44,541 nt of DNA from Lachnospiraceae bacterium UBA4381 (GTDB lineage: Bacteria; Bacillota; Clostridia; Lachnospirales; Lachnospiraceae), in assembly GCA_002391105.1 (NCBI GenBank), contig DGRT01000042.1:1-44541 (forward strand), given 5' to 3'. Position numbers and translations under genes: made by a program. How positions within the stretch are numbered: position 1 is the stretch's first letter; every line of letters starts with the position of its first letter. The notes beneath the pieces were generated by a model. It did not search any database. It saw nothing but the letters and a program-made list of their open reading frames with translations, and had not been told where the DNA came from. Shown here piece after piece: positions 1-8,823 of this stretch.

Positions 1-69
1 TTTTATTATCAGGACAAGTCGGTTAAGCAGATGTATGCTGATTACTGGACAAAGGTTAAGGCTTATTGA
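1..69 (+). CDS. C-terminal fragment of an unidentified protein
   Basis: The window opens inside a reading frame that encodes 22 residues ending KVKAY and stops with TGA at 67-69. The fragment carries no recognisable motif. It lies 37 bp upstream of a glycosyltransferase on the same strand, so it may belong to the same surface-polysaccharide gene set, but that is inferred only from position. Confidence 0.5.
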   Translation, partial: FYYQDKSVKQMYADYWTKVKAY

Positions 70-106
70 TTATATTATATTGATATAATTAGGAGATGAA
101 TGTGAC

Positions 107-940
107 ATGCTGTTTATAGCTATGGTTATATACAATAAGAGTATATCTGATGTAATGTCGCGTGATGTAACGAAACGGCTTATAGAACATCATGGAGAGG
201 GAAAAGCGAAGCTGATAATAATAGATAATTCAGACAGTAAAAGGTATATGGTGCCTGACGCGGAAATGAGCAAATATGTTGCTGCGAGTGGCATAGCATA
301 TATTCGTATGGGTGAAAATGCCGGACTGTCAAAGGCTTACAATAAAGCGCTTGAATATGCACTCCGGGAGTCTCAGAATCCGAAAAATGATTATCTGCTA
401 TTGCTGGATGACGATTCGAATCTTTCCTATGATTATCTGAGGGCTGTGTATCTGAGTGCAAAGGATCCCAGAAGAGAGACAGACGGTATAAATGTCATAA
501 CAGGTCTTATCGAAAGTGGTGGAAGACCTATGTCGCCTGTGAAGGGATACAGGTTCATCTTCAGGGATTCGGATTATATAGTAAATCAAGGTGTATTTGA
601 AGATATATGCTGTATAAACAGCGGTACAGCCATAAGACTGGACAGTCTTGAAAAAGTAGGTGGCTTTGACGAGACTCTGTTTGTAGATATGGTTGACTAT
701 GTTCTGATGTATAATCTCAGCCGGCATGGGCTCAACAGGGTTCTGGTGCTTGGTGAAAAATTCGAGCAGTCTTTTTCCGGAAGAACAAAGATGAACAGAC
801 TCAGGGCCAGAGAAAGATTTAAGATATACAAAAAGGATTTTATGAGATACTGTGAGATAGTTGGTAAGTCTCCGGCTTATGGCAGGCTGAATCTTCTGAA
901 GAGAAGAATAGCTATTGATATTAAATCAGGTAAAATATGA
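107..940 (+). CDS. Glycosyltransferase family 2 protein
   Basis: A 277-residue GT-A type glycosyltransferase that probably moves a sugar from a nucleotide donor to a cell-surface glycan at the cytoplasmic face of the membrane. The N-terminus shows the beta-strand start AMVIYNKS, then the IIIDNSDS strand, and around residue 104 the acidic LLLLDDDSN motif that matches the metal/nucleotide-binding DxD of GT2 enzymes. A later VGGFDETLFVDMVDY stretch resembles the FDE..F...D region of rhamnosyltransferase-like GT2 proteins. No membrane segment is visible. The ATG at 107 lies 11 nt after AGGAG (91-95); the ATGs at 96 and 100 run into stops almost at once. Donor and acceptor cannot be deduced. Confidence 0.85.
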   Translation: MLFIAMVIYNKSISDVMSRDVTKRLIEHHGEGKAKLIIIDNSDSKRYMVPDAEMSKYVAASGIAYIRMGENAGLSKAYNKALEYALRESQNPKNDYLLLLDDDSNLSYDYLRAVYLSAKDPRRETDGINVITGLIESGGRPMSPVKGYRFIFRDSDYIVNQGVFEDICCINSGTAIRLDSLEKVGGFDETLFVDMVDYVLMYNLSRHGLNRVLVLGEKFEQSFSGRTKMNRLRARERFKIYKKDFMRYCEIVGKSPAYGRLNLLKRRIAIDIKSGKI

Positions 941-1069
941 CATAATTATAAGGTGCATTTGATGCTGAATTATGCTAATATATTAGTTTGATGGTTAACT
1001 GATTAGTTCGGTTATTTTGCAGCTGATGTACCGGTTCGTAAAGGGTGAAGTGAAGGATGGAGATGTAAC

Positions 1070-2581
1070 TTGGAGGAAGAAAAAAATATAGAGAATACAA
1101 TAGAAAATACAGTAGAAAATACAACAGAAAATACTATAGAGAATACAACGGAAAATACTATAGAAAATACATCTGCAAATAAAACAGATGAAATAAAAGA
1201 AACAGATATAAATTCAGGCGAGACCAAGATAAATAAACGCATTGACTTTATAGATGTAAGACTTATGCTTACCTTGGCAGGAGCGGGCTGTATCATAGGA
1301 CTGTTTTACCTGTTTATAGGAAAGATTGGTGCGGTTTTTGGTGTTGTGGGAGAGATTCTTAGTGCGATGTCACCTATTATAATAGGCTGCATAATAGCAT
1401 TTCTCCTTAATCCGGTTGTCAACAGACTCAGAAATGATCTGAAAAAAATCGTCAGTGCTGTCTTTAAGAAATTTGATGAGGATAAGGTCTATAAGGTGTC
1501 GCATGGAATATCGGTTTTTCTTTCTATAATTATGTTTATTGCAATTATAACAGCTCTTTTGTGGATACTTATACCATCGCTGTATGACAGTATCAATAAG
1601 CTGTATAATAATCTGGACAACTATGCGACAAATATAGAAAAGTTTGTTCTGAAAATCGTAAGGAACAAGCCTCAGCTTTCAGAGATGGTCAATAACTATC
1701 TGGAAGATATTGAGACCAGTATTAGAAGTGTACTGACAGATACCCTGCTTCCCAATATGGATACTGTAGTTAAGTCTGTTACAAGTGGTATAGTAGGCGG
1801 GCTTAAGTTTGTTCTTAATTTTGTAGTTGGAATAATTGCGGCTATATACATACTTTTCAGTAAGGATAAGTTTACTGCCCAGGGTAAAAAGATAGTTTAT
1901 GCATTCGTGAGCAGAGAAAAAGGAAATGATATCTTAAGCGTTATAGAGTATGTTGACGGAGTGTTCAGTGGATTTATCAGTGGCAAGATTATAGATTCGA
2001 TCATAATAGGTATGATATGCTTTATATTCTGCACTATAGTTTCCATGCCTTATGCACTGCTTATAAGTGTTATCGTAGGAGTGACTAATATTATACCTTT
2101 CTTTGGCCCGTTTATAGGTGCTATACCTTCGGCAATTCTGGTTTTTGTTGAATCTCCTAAGCTGTGTGTTGTATTTGTTATATTCATCATCATACTTCAG
2201 CAGGTGGATGGAAACATTATAGGTCCTCTTATTCTTGGAGATACAACCGGACTTTCCAGCTTCTGGGTGCTCTTCGCAATCCTTGTGGGTGGAAATCTGT
2301 TCGGATTTACCGGAATGGTTCTGGGAGTACCGACCTTTGCCTGTCTATATACGATGGCAACGCTGCTTCTAAGAAAATCTCTTAATAAGAGAGGGCTGGA
2401 TAATGATACAGATTTCTTTGTGGCACTTCGGCGGATAGATGAAGATGGAAATCCGGTCAAGGGTCCGAAGAAAAGAATTGAGTCGAATTCCATGAAAAAG
2501 AAGAGAGAGAGGCAGTTAAAACAGCTTCAGCAGTCAAAGGAGTTTCTGGATAAGGTTACTCATCACGAGAAGAAGCAGTAA
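1070..2581 (+). CDS. AI-2E family (UPF0118) membrane protein with N-terminal ENT repeats
   Basis: A 503-residue polytopic membrane protein of the AI-2 exporter / UPF0118 family (YtvI/PerM-like), whose members are linked to export of small molecules or to Na+/H+ antiport; the substrate here is unknown. Several hydrophobic segments follow residue 65. The conserved family region is seen at about residues 340-360 (VVGVTNIIPFFGPFIGAIPS) and again in the GNIIGPLILGD segment. The first 60 residues are hydrophilic and hold seven tandem I/V/T-E-N-T units, which the family normally lacks. The start is a TTG, chosen because GGATGGAG lies just upstream and the nearest upstream ATG (1063) is followed directly by a stop. 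The C-terminus is strongly basic. It sits 75 bp before leuS. Confidence 0.88.
   Translation: MEEEKNIENTIENTVENTTENTIENTTENTIENTSANKTDEIKETDINSGETKINKRIDFIDVRLMLTLAGAGCIIGLFYLFIGKIGAVFGVVGEILSAMSPIIIGCIIAFLLNPVVNRLRNDLKKIVSAVFKKFDEDKVYKVSHGISVFLSIIMFIAIITALLWILIPSLYDSINKLYNNLDNYATNIEKFVLKIVRNKPQLSEMVNNYLEDIETSIRSVLTDTLLPNMDTVVKSVTSGIVGGLKFVLNFVVGIIAAIYILFSKDKFTAQGKKIVYAFVSREKGNDILSVIEYVDGVFSGFISGKIIDSIIIGMICFIFCTIVSMPYALLISVIVGVTNIIPFFGPFIGAIPSAILVFVESPKLCVVFVIFIIILQQVDGNIIGPLILGDTTGLSSFWVLFAILVGGNLFGFTGMVLGVPTFACLYTMATLLLRKSLNKRGLDNDTDFFVALRRIDEDGNPVKGPKKRIESNSMKKKRERQLKQLQQSKEFLDKVTHHEKKQ
1088..1171 (+). repeat. Seven tandem 12-bp units encoding (I/V/T)-E-N-T
   Basis: In frame with the membrane protein at 1070, seven consecutive 12-bp units of the form ATA-GAA-AAT-ACA occur with third-base changes and Ile/Val/Thr swaps at the first codon. 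The 12-bp period keeps the frame whatever the copy number, so unit gain or loss would change the length of the cytoplasmic tail without breaking the protein. Confidence 0.95.
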
Positions 2582-2656
2582 GATTAACATTTGATAGTTT
2601 CGGTTACATTTGCTAACTGATATATAAAGCAGATATTTTATTTGGAGGAAAGATAA

Positions 2657-5104
2657 ATGGCTAAGTTTGATCACAAGATGATTGAAATGAAGTGGAATGA
2701 AAAATGGGAGAAGGATCCGGTAAATGTGAACAGCGAAGACAAGGAAAAGTATTACTGTCTCGATATGTTTCCGTATCCTTCAGCTAACGGACTTCATGTA
2801 GGACACTGGAGAGGATATGTTATCTCTGATGTATGGAGTCGTTACCAGATGATGCATGGAAAGTATGTTATCCATCCTATGGGCTGGGATGCATTTGGTC
2901 TTCCTGCAGAGAATTTTGCTATCAAGAATGGAATCCATCCATCTATTTCCACGGCATCTAATATTGAGAATATCAAGAGACAGATAAAGCAGATAGCTGC
3001 TATATATGACTGGGATATGGAAGTGAATACAACCGATCCTGATTATTATAAGTGGACGCAGTGGATATTTGTCCAGATGTTTAAGAAAGGGCTTGCCTAT
3101 GAAAAGGAGATGCCTATCAACTGGTGTCCATCCTGTAAGACTGGTCTTGCCAATGAGGAAGTAAAAGATGGCAAATGTGAAAGATGTGGCTCAGATGTAA
3201 CAAAGAAGAATCTCCGTCAATGGATGCTGAAGATCACAGCCTATGCTGACAGACTTCTGGCTGATCTTGATAAGCTGGACTGGCCTGAAAAGGTTAAGAA
3301 GATGCAGGCAGAGTGGATTGGAAAGTCTGAAGGCGCAGAGGTTAATTTTCCTGTAGATGGAAGAGATGAGGTAATAACAGTCTATACCACCAGACCGGAT
3401 ACTCTTTACGGAGCTACTTTTATGGTGCTGGCTCCTGAGTCAGAGCTTGCTTCAAAGCTTTATACACCGGAGACAGAAGAAGCAGTTAAGGATTATATAT
3501 ATCAGACATCACTTAAGTCATCTATCGACCGTATGGCAGATAAAGAAAAGACAGGTGTTTTCACAGGCTGCTATGCAATCAATCCTCTTAGTGGTGCCAA
3601 GACTCCTATCTGGCTTTCTGATTATGTTCTTGCTGATTATGGTACAGGAGCTATCATGTGTGTTCCTGCACATGATGACAGAGACTTTGAATTTGCAAAG
3701 AAATTCGACCTTCCTATTATTCAGGTCATAGCTCCTACACTGGAGGAGGTTCAGGATGGAAATGAGATGACGGAGGCTTATACTGCTGCATCAGGTATTA
3801 TGGTCAATTCCGGAGAATGGAATGGCATGGAATCGGCAGTTCTTAAGAAAGAGGCTCCTCATATAATAGAAGAGAAGGGCTATGGAAAGGCTACCACCAA
3901 TTATAAGCTGCGTGACTGGGTATTCTCACGTCAGAGATATTGGGGTGAACCTATTCCTATTGTTCATTGTGAGAAGTGTGGCTGTGTTGCAGTTCCTGAG
4001 GAGGAGCTTCCGCTCAGACTGCCTGATGTTGAAAAGTATGAACCAACAGGTACAGGTGAATCACCACTTGCAGCGATTGATGAGTGGGTAAACTGCACTT
4101 GTCCTCAGTGTGGTGGTCCGGCTAAAAGAGAGACTAATACCATGCCGCAGTGGGCCGGTTCTTCCTGGTACTTCCTCAGATATATAGATGTTCATAACGA
4201 TAAGGAGCTTGTATCGAGAGAGAAGGCTGACAAGTATCTTCCGGTAGATATGTATATCGGTGGTGTAGAGCATGCTGTTCTTCACCTGCTTTATTCAAGA
4301 TTCTGGACTAAGTTCCTCTATGATATAGGTGTAGTTGGCTTTGATGAGCCATTTAAGAAGCTGTTTAATCAGGGTATGATCTGTGGACGCGACAGAGTAA
4401 CCGGCAAGCCTACCAAGATGAGCAAGTCTCTTGGTAATATAGTATCTCCTGATGATATAGTACGTGATTATGGATGTGATACACTTAGACTGTATGAGCT
4501 TTTTGTTGGTCCTCCGGAAGCAGATGCTATCTGGGATGATGCTGGTATAGACGGTATCTACAGGTTTATAAAGAGATTCTATACGGTTGTAATGGATAAT
4601 ATAGAGAAGTCTAAGGAACAGGAGATTCCTGAAACAGAGGAGACACTGAGACTTAGAAATGGTCTTGTTAAGGCTGTATCTGAAAGGCTTGAAAGCTTCA
4701 ACCTTAATACTGTAGTTTCTGCATTTATGGAATATAATAACAAATTTGTAGATATTACCAAGACTACCGGAGTTGACCTGGAGACTCTGAAGACTGCAGT
4801 AAGACTGATTGCTCCATTTGCTCCGCATCTTGGTGAAGAGCTCTGGGAGGCACTTGGTGGTACTGCTTCAGTATTTGAGCAGAGCTGGCCTGAGTTTGAC
4901 GAAAAGCATCTTGTAACAAACGAGATAACACTTCCTGTTCAGGTTTCCGGAAAGACCAGACTTACTATAAATGTTCCTGCTGATGCTTCTAAGGATGAAA
5001 TATTAGAGGCTGCAAAGAATGCACTGGGAAGCAGACTTGAGGGCAAGACAATTATTAAGGAAATATATGTACCTGGTAAGATTATCAATATTGTTGCTAA
5101 ATAA
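2657..5104 (+). CDS. leuS: Leucyl-tRNA synthetase
   Basis: An 815-residue class I aminoacyl-tRNA synthetase that charges tRNA-Leu with leucine in the cytoplasm. The HIGH-type motif appears in PYPSANGLHVGHWRG (about residues 39-53) and the KMSKS motif in PTKMSKSLGN (about residue 580). Between them lies the CP1 editing domain, with the TTRPDTLYGATFM and later GAIMCVPAHDDRDFEF segments that form the hydrolytic editing pocket. Cys pairs in WCPSCKTGL and CERCG, and again in CEKCG and CPQCG, look like zinc-binding knuckles. The length is normal for bacterial LeuRS. The start has GGAGGAAAG 7-10 nt upstream. The 75-bp leader is too short for a T-box, so no tRNA-sensing element is visible. Confidence 0.98.
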   Translation: MAKFDHKMIEMKWNEKWEKDPVNVNSEDKEKYYCLDMFPYPSANGLHVGHWRGYVISDVWSRYQMMHGKYVIHPMGWDAFGLPAENFAIKNGIHPSISTASNIENIKRQIKQIAAIYDWDMEVNTTDPDYYKWTQWIFVQMFKKGLAYEKEMPINWCPSCKTGLANEEVKDGKCERCGSDVTKKNLRQWMLKITAYADRLLADLDKLDWPEKVKKMQAEWIGKSEGAEVNFPVDGRDEVITVYTTRPDTLYGATFMVLAPESELASKLYTPETEEAVKDYIYQTSLKSSIDRMADKEKTGVFTGCYAINPLSGAKTPIWLSDYVLADYGTGAIMCVPAHDDRDFEFAKKFDLPIIQVIAPTLEEVQDGNEMTEAYTAASGIMVNSGEWNGMESAVLKKEAPHIIEEKGYGKATTNYKLRDWVFSRQRYWGEPIPIVHCEKCGCVAVPEEELPLRLPDVEKYEPTGTGESPLAAIDEWVNCTCPQCGGPAKRETNTMPQWAGSSWYFLRYIDVHNDKELVSREKADKYLPVDMYIGGVEHAVLHLLYSRFWTKFLYDIGVVGFDEPFKKLFNQGMICGRDRVTGKPTKMSKSLGNIVSPDDIVRDYGCDTLRLYELFVGPPEADAIWDDAGIDGIYRFIKRFYTVVMDNIEKSKEQEIPETEETLRLRNGLVKAVSERLESFNLNTVVSAFMEYNNKFVDITKTTGVDLETLKTAVRLIAPFAPHLGEELWEALGGTASVFEQSWPEFDEKHLVTNEITLPVQVSGKTRLTINVPADASKDEILEAAKNALGSRLEGKTIIKEIYVPGKIINIVAK

Positions 5105-5114
5105 TGAAATGGTA

Positions 5115-5149
5115 ATAATGGCGTCAAAGCTTGTATTTGGCGCCATTAT
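5115..5149 (+). terminator. Hairpin terminator after leuS
   Basis: A 14-bp stem (5115-5128 with 5136-5149, one T-G wobble) closes a 7-nt loop. The 3' flank is only moderately T-rich, so termination may be partial and some transcripts could read into the gene at 5189. Confidence 0.6.
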
Positions 5150-5188
5150 AATATTGGTGGATATATATCATAAAGAGAAGACTTTGAT

Positions 5189-6031
5189 ATGTTCAGACGT
5201 TATGTTAGAAGAAATTTAATAGCAATGCTGATACCTGTAATAGTCATGGAGATACTCGTTATCTTCATGACTGTTCAGCTTGGTCTTCTGGATGACTATA
5301 GAAGCTATGAGATAACCGATATGAAGGATCTTGAATTATATTACATGGAAGGAAAGAGGAATGTTGTTATTCAGGTAGATGATCCTCTTACCTACGCCGG
5401 ATTTGATGCGGCTTCTGATGAAGGAAAACAGGGAAGCTATTATTATCAGTTTAATGGAGACAGTATCAGACTTTTTATTCTTAAGGATGAGACTATACGT
5501 GCCATAAATTTTGGGGAGAATAACAGGGTATATGCCAGAATTATCCGTGATGAGGTTACTGCCGGTTATATAGAAAAAGAATATACCTCTGAAGTAGGCC
5601 TTGGCGATGGACTTTTTGATGGCTTTGTGGAACCTATAATAATTGATGAATTAAGCTATCCGGAATTAAAGATAAAGGGGATTAGATACGTCAACCTTGC
5701 TGCCAGAGTAATGCTTGCGGGTACCTGGTTATATATGCTTGTTGGATTCTGCTTTCCGGTTCTTGCATTTGGTTACCGCAGTAAGAAGATGTTTAAGAAT
5801 CGGAGAGAAATGCTTAGTGTCATGGATGCAGAGCTTGAAGACAGTCTCCTTAGATCATCTGGCCATGAGTTTGTTACTTACAACTATCTGGTATATATTT
5901 ATCTTTCGCGTATTGAGGTGATAAAGAAGAGTGATATTAATATGGATAGTGACGATGACCTGTATCTGGATGATGACTTTGAGGACGTAATTGAAGATGA
6001 TATAGAAGATGATATAGAAGAAAATACATAA
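5189..6031 (+). CDS. Membrane protein of unknown function with an acidic C-terminal tail
   Basis: A 280-residue protein that I do not recognise. It has a membrane segment near residues 9-30, about 140 residues that probably lie outside the cell, and a second segment near residues 171-195, followed by a cytoplasmic part of about 85 residues. This sensor-like layout resembles the input half of a membrane histidine kinase, but no kinase, HAMP or enzymatic domain follows. The last 35 residues are dominated by Asp and Glu. The ATG at 5189 has only a weak purine stretch upstream. The gene lies 84 bp after leuS behind a weak hairpin and ends at a strong bidirectional terminator. No function can be assigned. 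Confidence 0.75.
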   Translation: MFRRYVRRNLIAMLIPVIVMEILVIFMTVQLGLLDDYRSYEITDMKDLELYYMEGKRNVVIQVDDPLTYAGFDAASDEGKQGSYYYQFNGDSIRLFILKDETIRAINFGENNRVYARIIRDEVTAGYIEKEYTSEVGLGDGLFDGFVEPIIIDELSYPELKIKGIRYVNLAARVMLAGTWLYMLVGFCFPVLAFGYRSKKMFKNRREMLSVMDAELEDSLLRSSGHEFVTYNYLVYIYLSRIEVIKKSDINMDSDDDLYLDDDFEDVIEDDIEDDIEENT

Positions 6032-6039
6032 GAAAAATA

Positions 6040-6081
6040 AAGCCATCCGGTGTTTAGAAATATTCTTACACCTGATGGCTT
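6040..6081. terminator. Bidirectional terminator between converging genes
   Basis: AAGCCATCCGGTGT (6040-6053) pairs with ACACCTGATGGCTT (6068-6081), 14 positions with one mismatch and a 14-nt loop. Read on the minus strand the stem is followed by TTTATTTTTCTT, a good U-tract for the gene at 6119-6652; on the plus strand the tail is poorer. Confidence 0.85.
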
Positions 6082-6118
6082 CATTTGTCAGTTTAATATT
6101 TTGTGAATTAGACTGTTC

Positions 6119-6652
6119 TTAATCTATCTCGATATTATCAGCATTCTTTTTTGCTTCTTCAAGCTTTTCTTCAGCGGCTTCCTTAACCTCTTCAGCCTTG
6201 TCTTCAGCAGCTTCTTTAACTTCCTCAGCCTTTTCTGCTACGGCATCTTTGATTTCCTCGGCAGCTTCTTTGATGTCCTCAGCCTTTTCCTCGGCGGCAT
6301 CGGAGATATCCTCTTTGATAGTTGTGTAGTCTCTGTTTTCTGCCGGCTCATCAAAGTCGATTATGATCTCGTCATCTTCAAAGATGTTATCATCGTTGGA
6401 AGCCTTCCACTCATCTACCTTATTCTTCAGATCTCTGGTAGCATCCTTTGCCTTACCCTTCAGATCATAAGCGGTTTCCTTGGCTTTCTCGGAGTAGGTC
6501 TTAATCTTGTTATCTACATCATATTTTTCATTTAAATCCTTGTAAGTCTGTGTTTCACGTATTTCCTCCTTGAAGAGATATGCAACACCGGCAACTGCAG
6601 CAGCGGCTGCTGTAATAGTAAATAAACTCCCCAATAATCCACGTCTGGCCAT
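6119..6652 (-). CDS. Membrane-anchored Lys/Glu/Ala-repeat protein (YtxH/LEA-like)
   Basis: A 177-residue protein with one hydrophobic segment at about residues 8-27 (GSLFTITAAAAAVAGVAYLF), followed by a long charged helix. The helix has an acidic patch near residue 95 (EDDEIIIDFDEP) and then repeated units of the type KAEEVKEAAE/D through the last 60 residues. This resembles YtxH-type and LEA/apolipoprotein-like proteins, which are often tied to envelope or general stress, but low-complexity repeats make family assignment uncertain. A strong AAGGAAGGA lies upstream of the ATG. The gene is monocistronic, transcribed away from the MutS-like gene and ending at the terminator at 6040-6081. Confidence 0.8.
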   Translation of the reverse strand: MARRGLLGSLFTITAAAAAVAGVAYLFKEEIRETQTYKDLNEKYDVDNKIKTYSEKAKETAYDLKGKAKDATRDLKNKVDEWKASNDDNIFEDDEIIIDFDEPAENRDYTTIKEDISDAAEEKAEDIKEAAEEIKDAVAEKAEEVKEAAEDKAEEVKEAAEEKLEEAKKNADNIEID

Positions 6653-6828
6653 AATAAATATCCTTCCTTTCTGTTTGTTTTGTATATTGACTGAATAGCG
6701 AATATACTTGTCCTATAGAATCATATTTTAATTGATAGATATGGAAAAATCAATAGCTGCGTTTCAAAAAGCTGATTCTTGAATAGATATAAATGTTGTG
6801 TTAATCTATTGTGGCGAGGTTGATAGAT

Positions 6829-8679
6829 ATGAATATAAAAAATGACATTATTGAAGAAAAAAAGAAGATTGAACAGGAAAGGCTGGTGCTGGACAAGCGG
6901 TTTTCTGTTATTGCAGGGCTTAGGCTGGTAACATTTCTGGCTGGCATCGTTCTCCTGTTTATAGGACTGGGGGATGCTAAACCTTTACTTCTTGTACTTG
7001 GACTTGTGCTTCTTGTGGCATTTATAGTTCTTATCAGGTTTCATGGAGTTACCGATGAGAAGCTGCAGTCATTAAAGGCAAAGACGGAGGTTTTGGACAG
7101 GTATCTGAAGCGTATATCTGGAGAGTGGAGACATTTTAAAAATGACGGTTCTCTCTATCTTTCCAGAAATGATAATCTGTCACATGATCTGGATCTTCTG
7201 GGAAAAAATTCTCTTTTCCAGCTTATATCCATAGCCCATACAGAGGAAGGAAGAAGAAAGCTTGCAGAATCGCTTTCTCTTAAAAAGGATCATATCAGTG
7301 ATGTGGACAGAAGATATGATGCTGTACAGGAGCTTGTAGGTAAGAACAGCTTTCTCTTTGATTTTGAATCTTATTCCGAGAGAATACTTGAGATTAAAGA
7401 GAAGGAGCTTCAGAGAAAGCTTGAGATAAGCGAGCTGGAGGAGGGCGGTAAATCGGAGACTGCTGAAGAAGCAGAGCCGGAGGTTAAGGATGCACGTTTT
7501 AAGGCATGGATGTTTTTGCCGATGCTTCTGGTTCCTGTAATGAACCTTGTGATGATAGTTCTGGTACTTTCGGGAAAGATGCCTCCGTCTTATATTCTTT
7601 TCACATTTATAGGCGGACTTGTTCTGACATGGGGACCTAAGACAGTCCTGGACAGCATCATTTCCCCTGTATATAAATATGGAAATGTAGCCGGAGATTA
7701 TTTCAGGATGCTCAGTCTTGTAGCCGGAATCGAGTTTGAGACGGAGCTGCTCAAGAAGATTCATGACAGGATTACCAGTAGAGACGGACTTCTTGCGGCT
7801 GTCAGATCACTTGGTAAGATAGGCTCGTTAAATAATATTTCCTTTAATCCACTTGCTCATATGGTGCTGGCGGGATTTTTTGGATGGGACTACTATATAG
7901 CTCTTCTTGCATCCAACTGGAGTAAGAAAAATGAAAATGTTTTTGATGAGTGTATCGATGTGGTGTCTGATATAGAGGAACTTGGTTCGCTGGCTGTGCT
8001 TCCTATGATAAGAGCTACGACTAAGCCTGAGATCAGAATTGATAAAAATACAGAAAAAGGCCTTATTATGTCAGGTGTATATCATCCTATGATTGATCCT
8101 GCCACGGTTATATCAAATGATGCAGCACTGTCCGATAAGCTTACTATTATAACAGGCTCCAATATGTCTGGTAAGACTACTTTCCTTAGAACTATTGCTA
8201 TAAATATGGTTCTGGGTTATGTGGGCTGTGGAGTTTGTGCTGAAAGCTTCAGTGTACCTTATGCTAGGATATTCACATCCATGAGAGTAATGGATGATGT
8301 GGGTGGTGGTATATCTACATTTTATGCTGAGATACTCAGGATCAAAGAGATGGCAGAGTATCTGGCACAGTCTCCGGATCTTCCTGCGATATGTATGATA
8401 GATGAGATATTTAAAGGGACCAATTCTGCTGACAGGATAGTAGGTTCTGAGGAGGCGCTTAAAAAGCTTTCCGGTGGAAATGCTATGGTTATAGTAACCA
8501 CGCATGATTTTGAGCTCTGCGATCTTAAAACTGTGGCTGGTGTTCCGGCGGATAATTATCACTTTGAAGAATATTACGAAGGAAATGAACTGAGATTCGA
8601 TTACAAGATCAAGGATGGAAGATGCAGTACCAGAAATGCGATGGCAATACTTAAAATGGCAGGTCTTGTGCAAAATTAA
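6829..8679 (+). CDS. MutS-like ATPase with transmembrane segments
   Basis: A 616-residue protein whose C-terminal third is a MutS-type ABC ATPase: Walker A GSNMSGKTTFL (about residue 448), the VGGGISTFYAE stretch that fits the MutS signature region, Walker B ICMIDEIFKGT, and a switch histidine in IVTTHDF. The N-terminal mismatch-recognition domain of MutS and the Smr nuclease of MutS2 are both absent. Instead there are two hydrophobic segments near residues 33-75 and two more near residues 225-265, so the protein is probably membrane-bound. Proteins of this build occur in Firmicutes as MutS-family proteins of unknown role. I prefer the ATG at 6829, which has GAGG 9 nt upstream, over the GTG at 6811, which has no ribosome binding site. 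Mismatch repair should not be assumed. Confidence 0.88.
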   Translation: MNIKNDIIEEKKKIEQERLVLDKRFSVIAGLRLVTFLAGIVLLFIGLGDAKPLLLVLGLVLLVAFIVLIRFHGVTDEKLQSLKAKTEVLDRYLKRISGEWRHFKNDGSLYLSRNDNLSHDLDLLGKNSLFQLISIAHTEEGRRKLAESLSLKKDHISDVDRRYDAVQELVGKNSFLFDFESYSERILEIKEKELQRKLEISELEEGGKSETAEEAEPEVKDARFKAWMFLPMLLVPVMNLVMIVLVLSGKMPPSYILFTFIGGLVLTWGPKTVLDSIISPVYKYGNVAGDYFRMLSLVAGIEFETELLKKIHDRITSRDGLLAAVRSLGKIGSLNNISFNPLAHMVLAGFFGWDYYIALLASNWSKKNENVFDECIDVVSDIEELGSLAVLPMIRATTKPEIRIDKNTEKGLIMSGVYHPMIDPATVISNDAALSDKLTIITGSNMSGKTTFLRTIAINMVLGYVGCGVCAESFSVPYARIFTSMRVMDDVGGGISTFYAEILRIKEMAEYLAQSPDLPAICMIDEIFKGTNSADRIVGSEEALKKLSGGNAMVIVTTHDFELCDLKTVAGVPADNYHFEEYYEGNELRFDYKIKDGRCSTRNAMAILKMAGLVQN

Positions 8680-8712
8680 CAAATATTTTTATAAAAAACT
8701 GACAATATGACG

Positions 8713-8742
8713 TTGACACATCTTCAAAATATTTGATACAAT
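8713..8742 (+). promoter_or_regulatory. Sigma-A type promoter of the 8824 gene
   Basis: TTGACA (8713-8718) is followed after 18 nt by TACAAT (8737-8742). The leader to the start codon would be about 75 nt and ends in the strong GAGGAGGG ribosome binding site. Confidence 0.7.
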
Positions 8743-8823
8743 CATTATATCTGCATTGTAGTTTTTACATGTTTAAATGCAGAAAATTGATATATTATGT
8801 AATGTATGAGGAGGGATGGAACG

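Noticed and set aside
941..1069. Hairpin (CATAATT/AATTATG) after the glycosyltransferase as a terminator
   Set aside because: The stem is short and AT-only with no T-tract; it does not reach a useful level of support.
1012..1296. Minus-strand frame with a VFSIVFSVVFS repeat
   Set aside because: It is the antisense reading of the ENT repeat of the real membrane-protein gene; no ribosome binding site or family match.
2582..2656. T-box leader for leuS
   Set aside because: Only 75 bp lie between the genes, too short for a T-box, and no T-box core (TGGNACCGCG-like) or terminator is present.
6811..6828. GTG start for the MutS-like protein
   Set aside because: There is no ribosome binding site upstream of the GTG, while the ATG at 6829 has GAGG 9 nt upstream.
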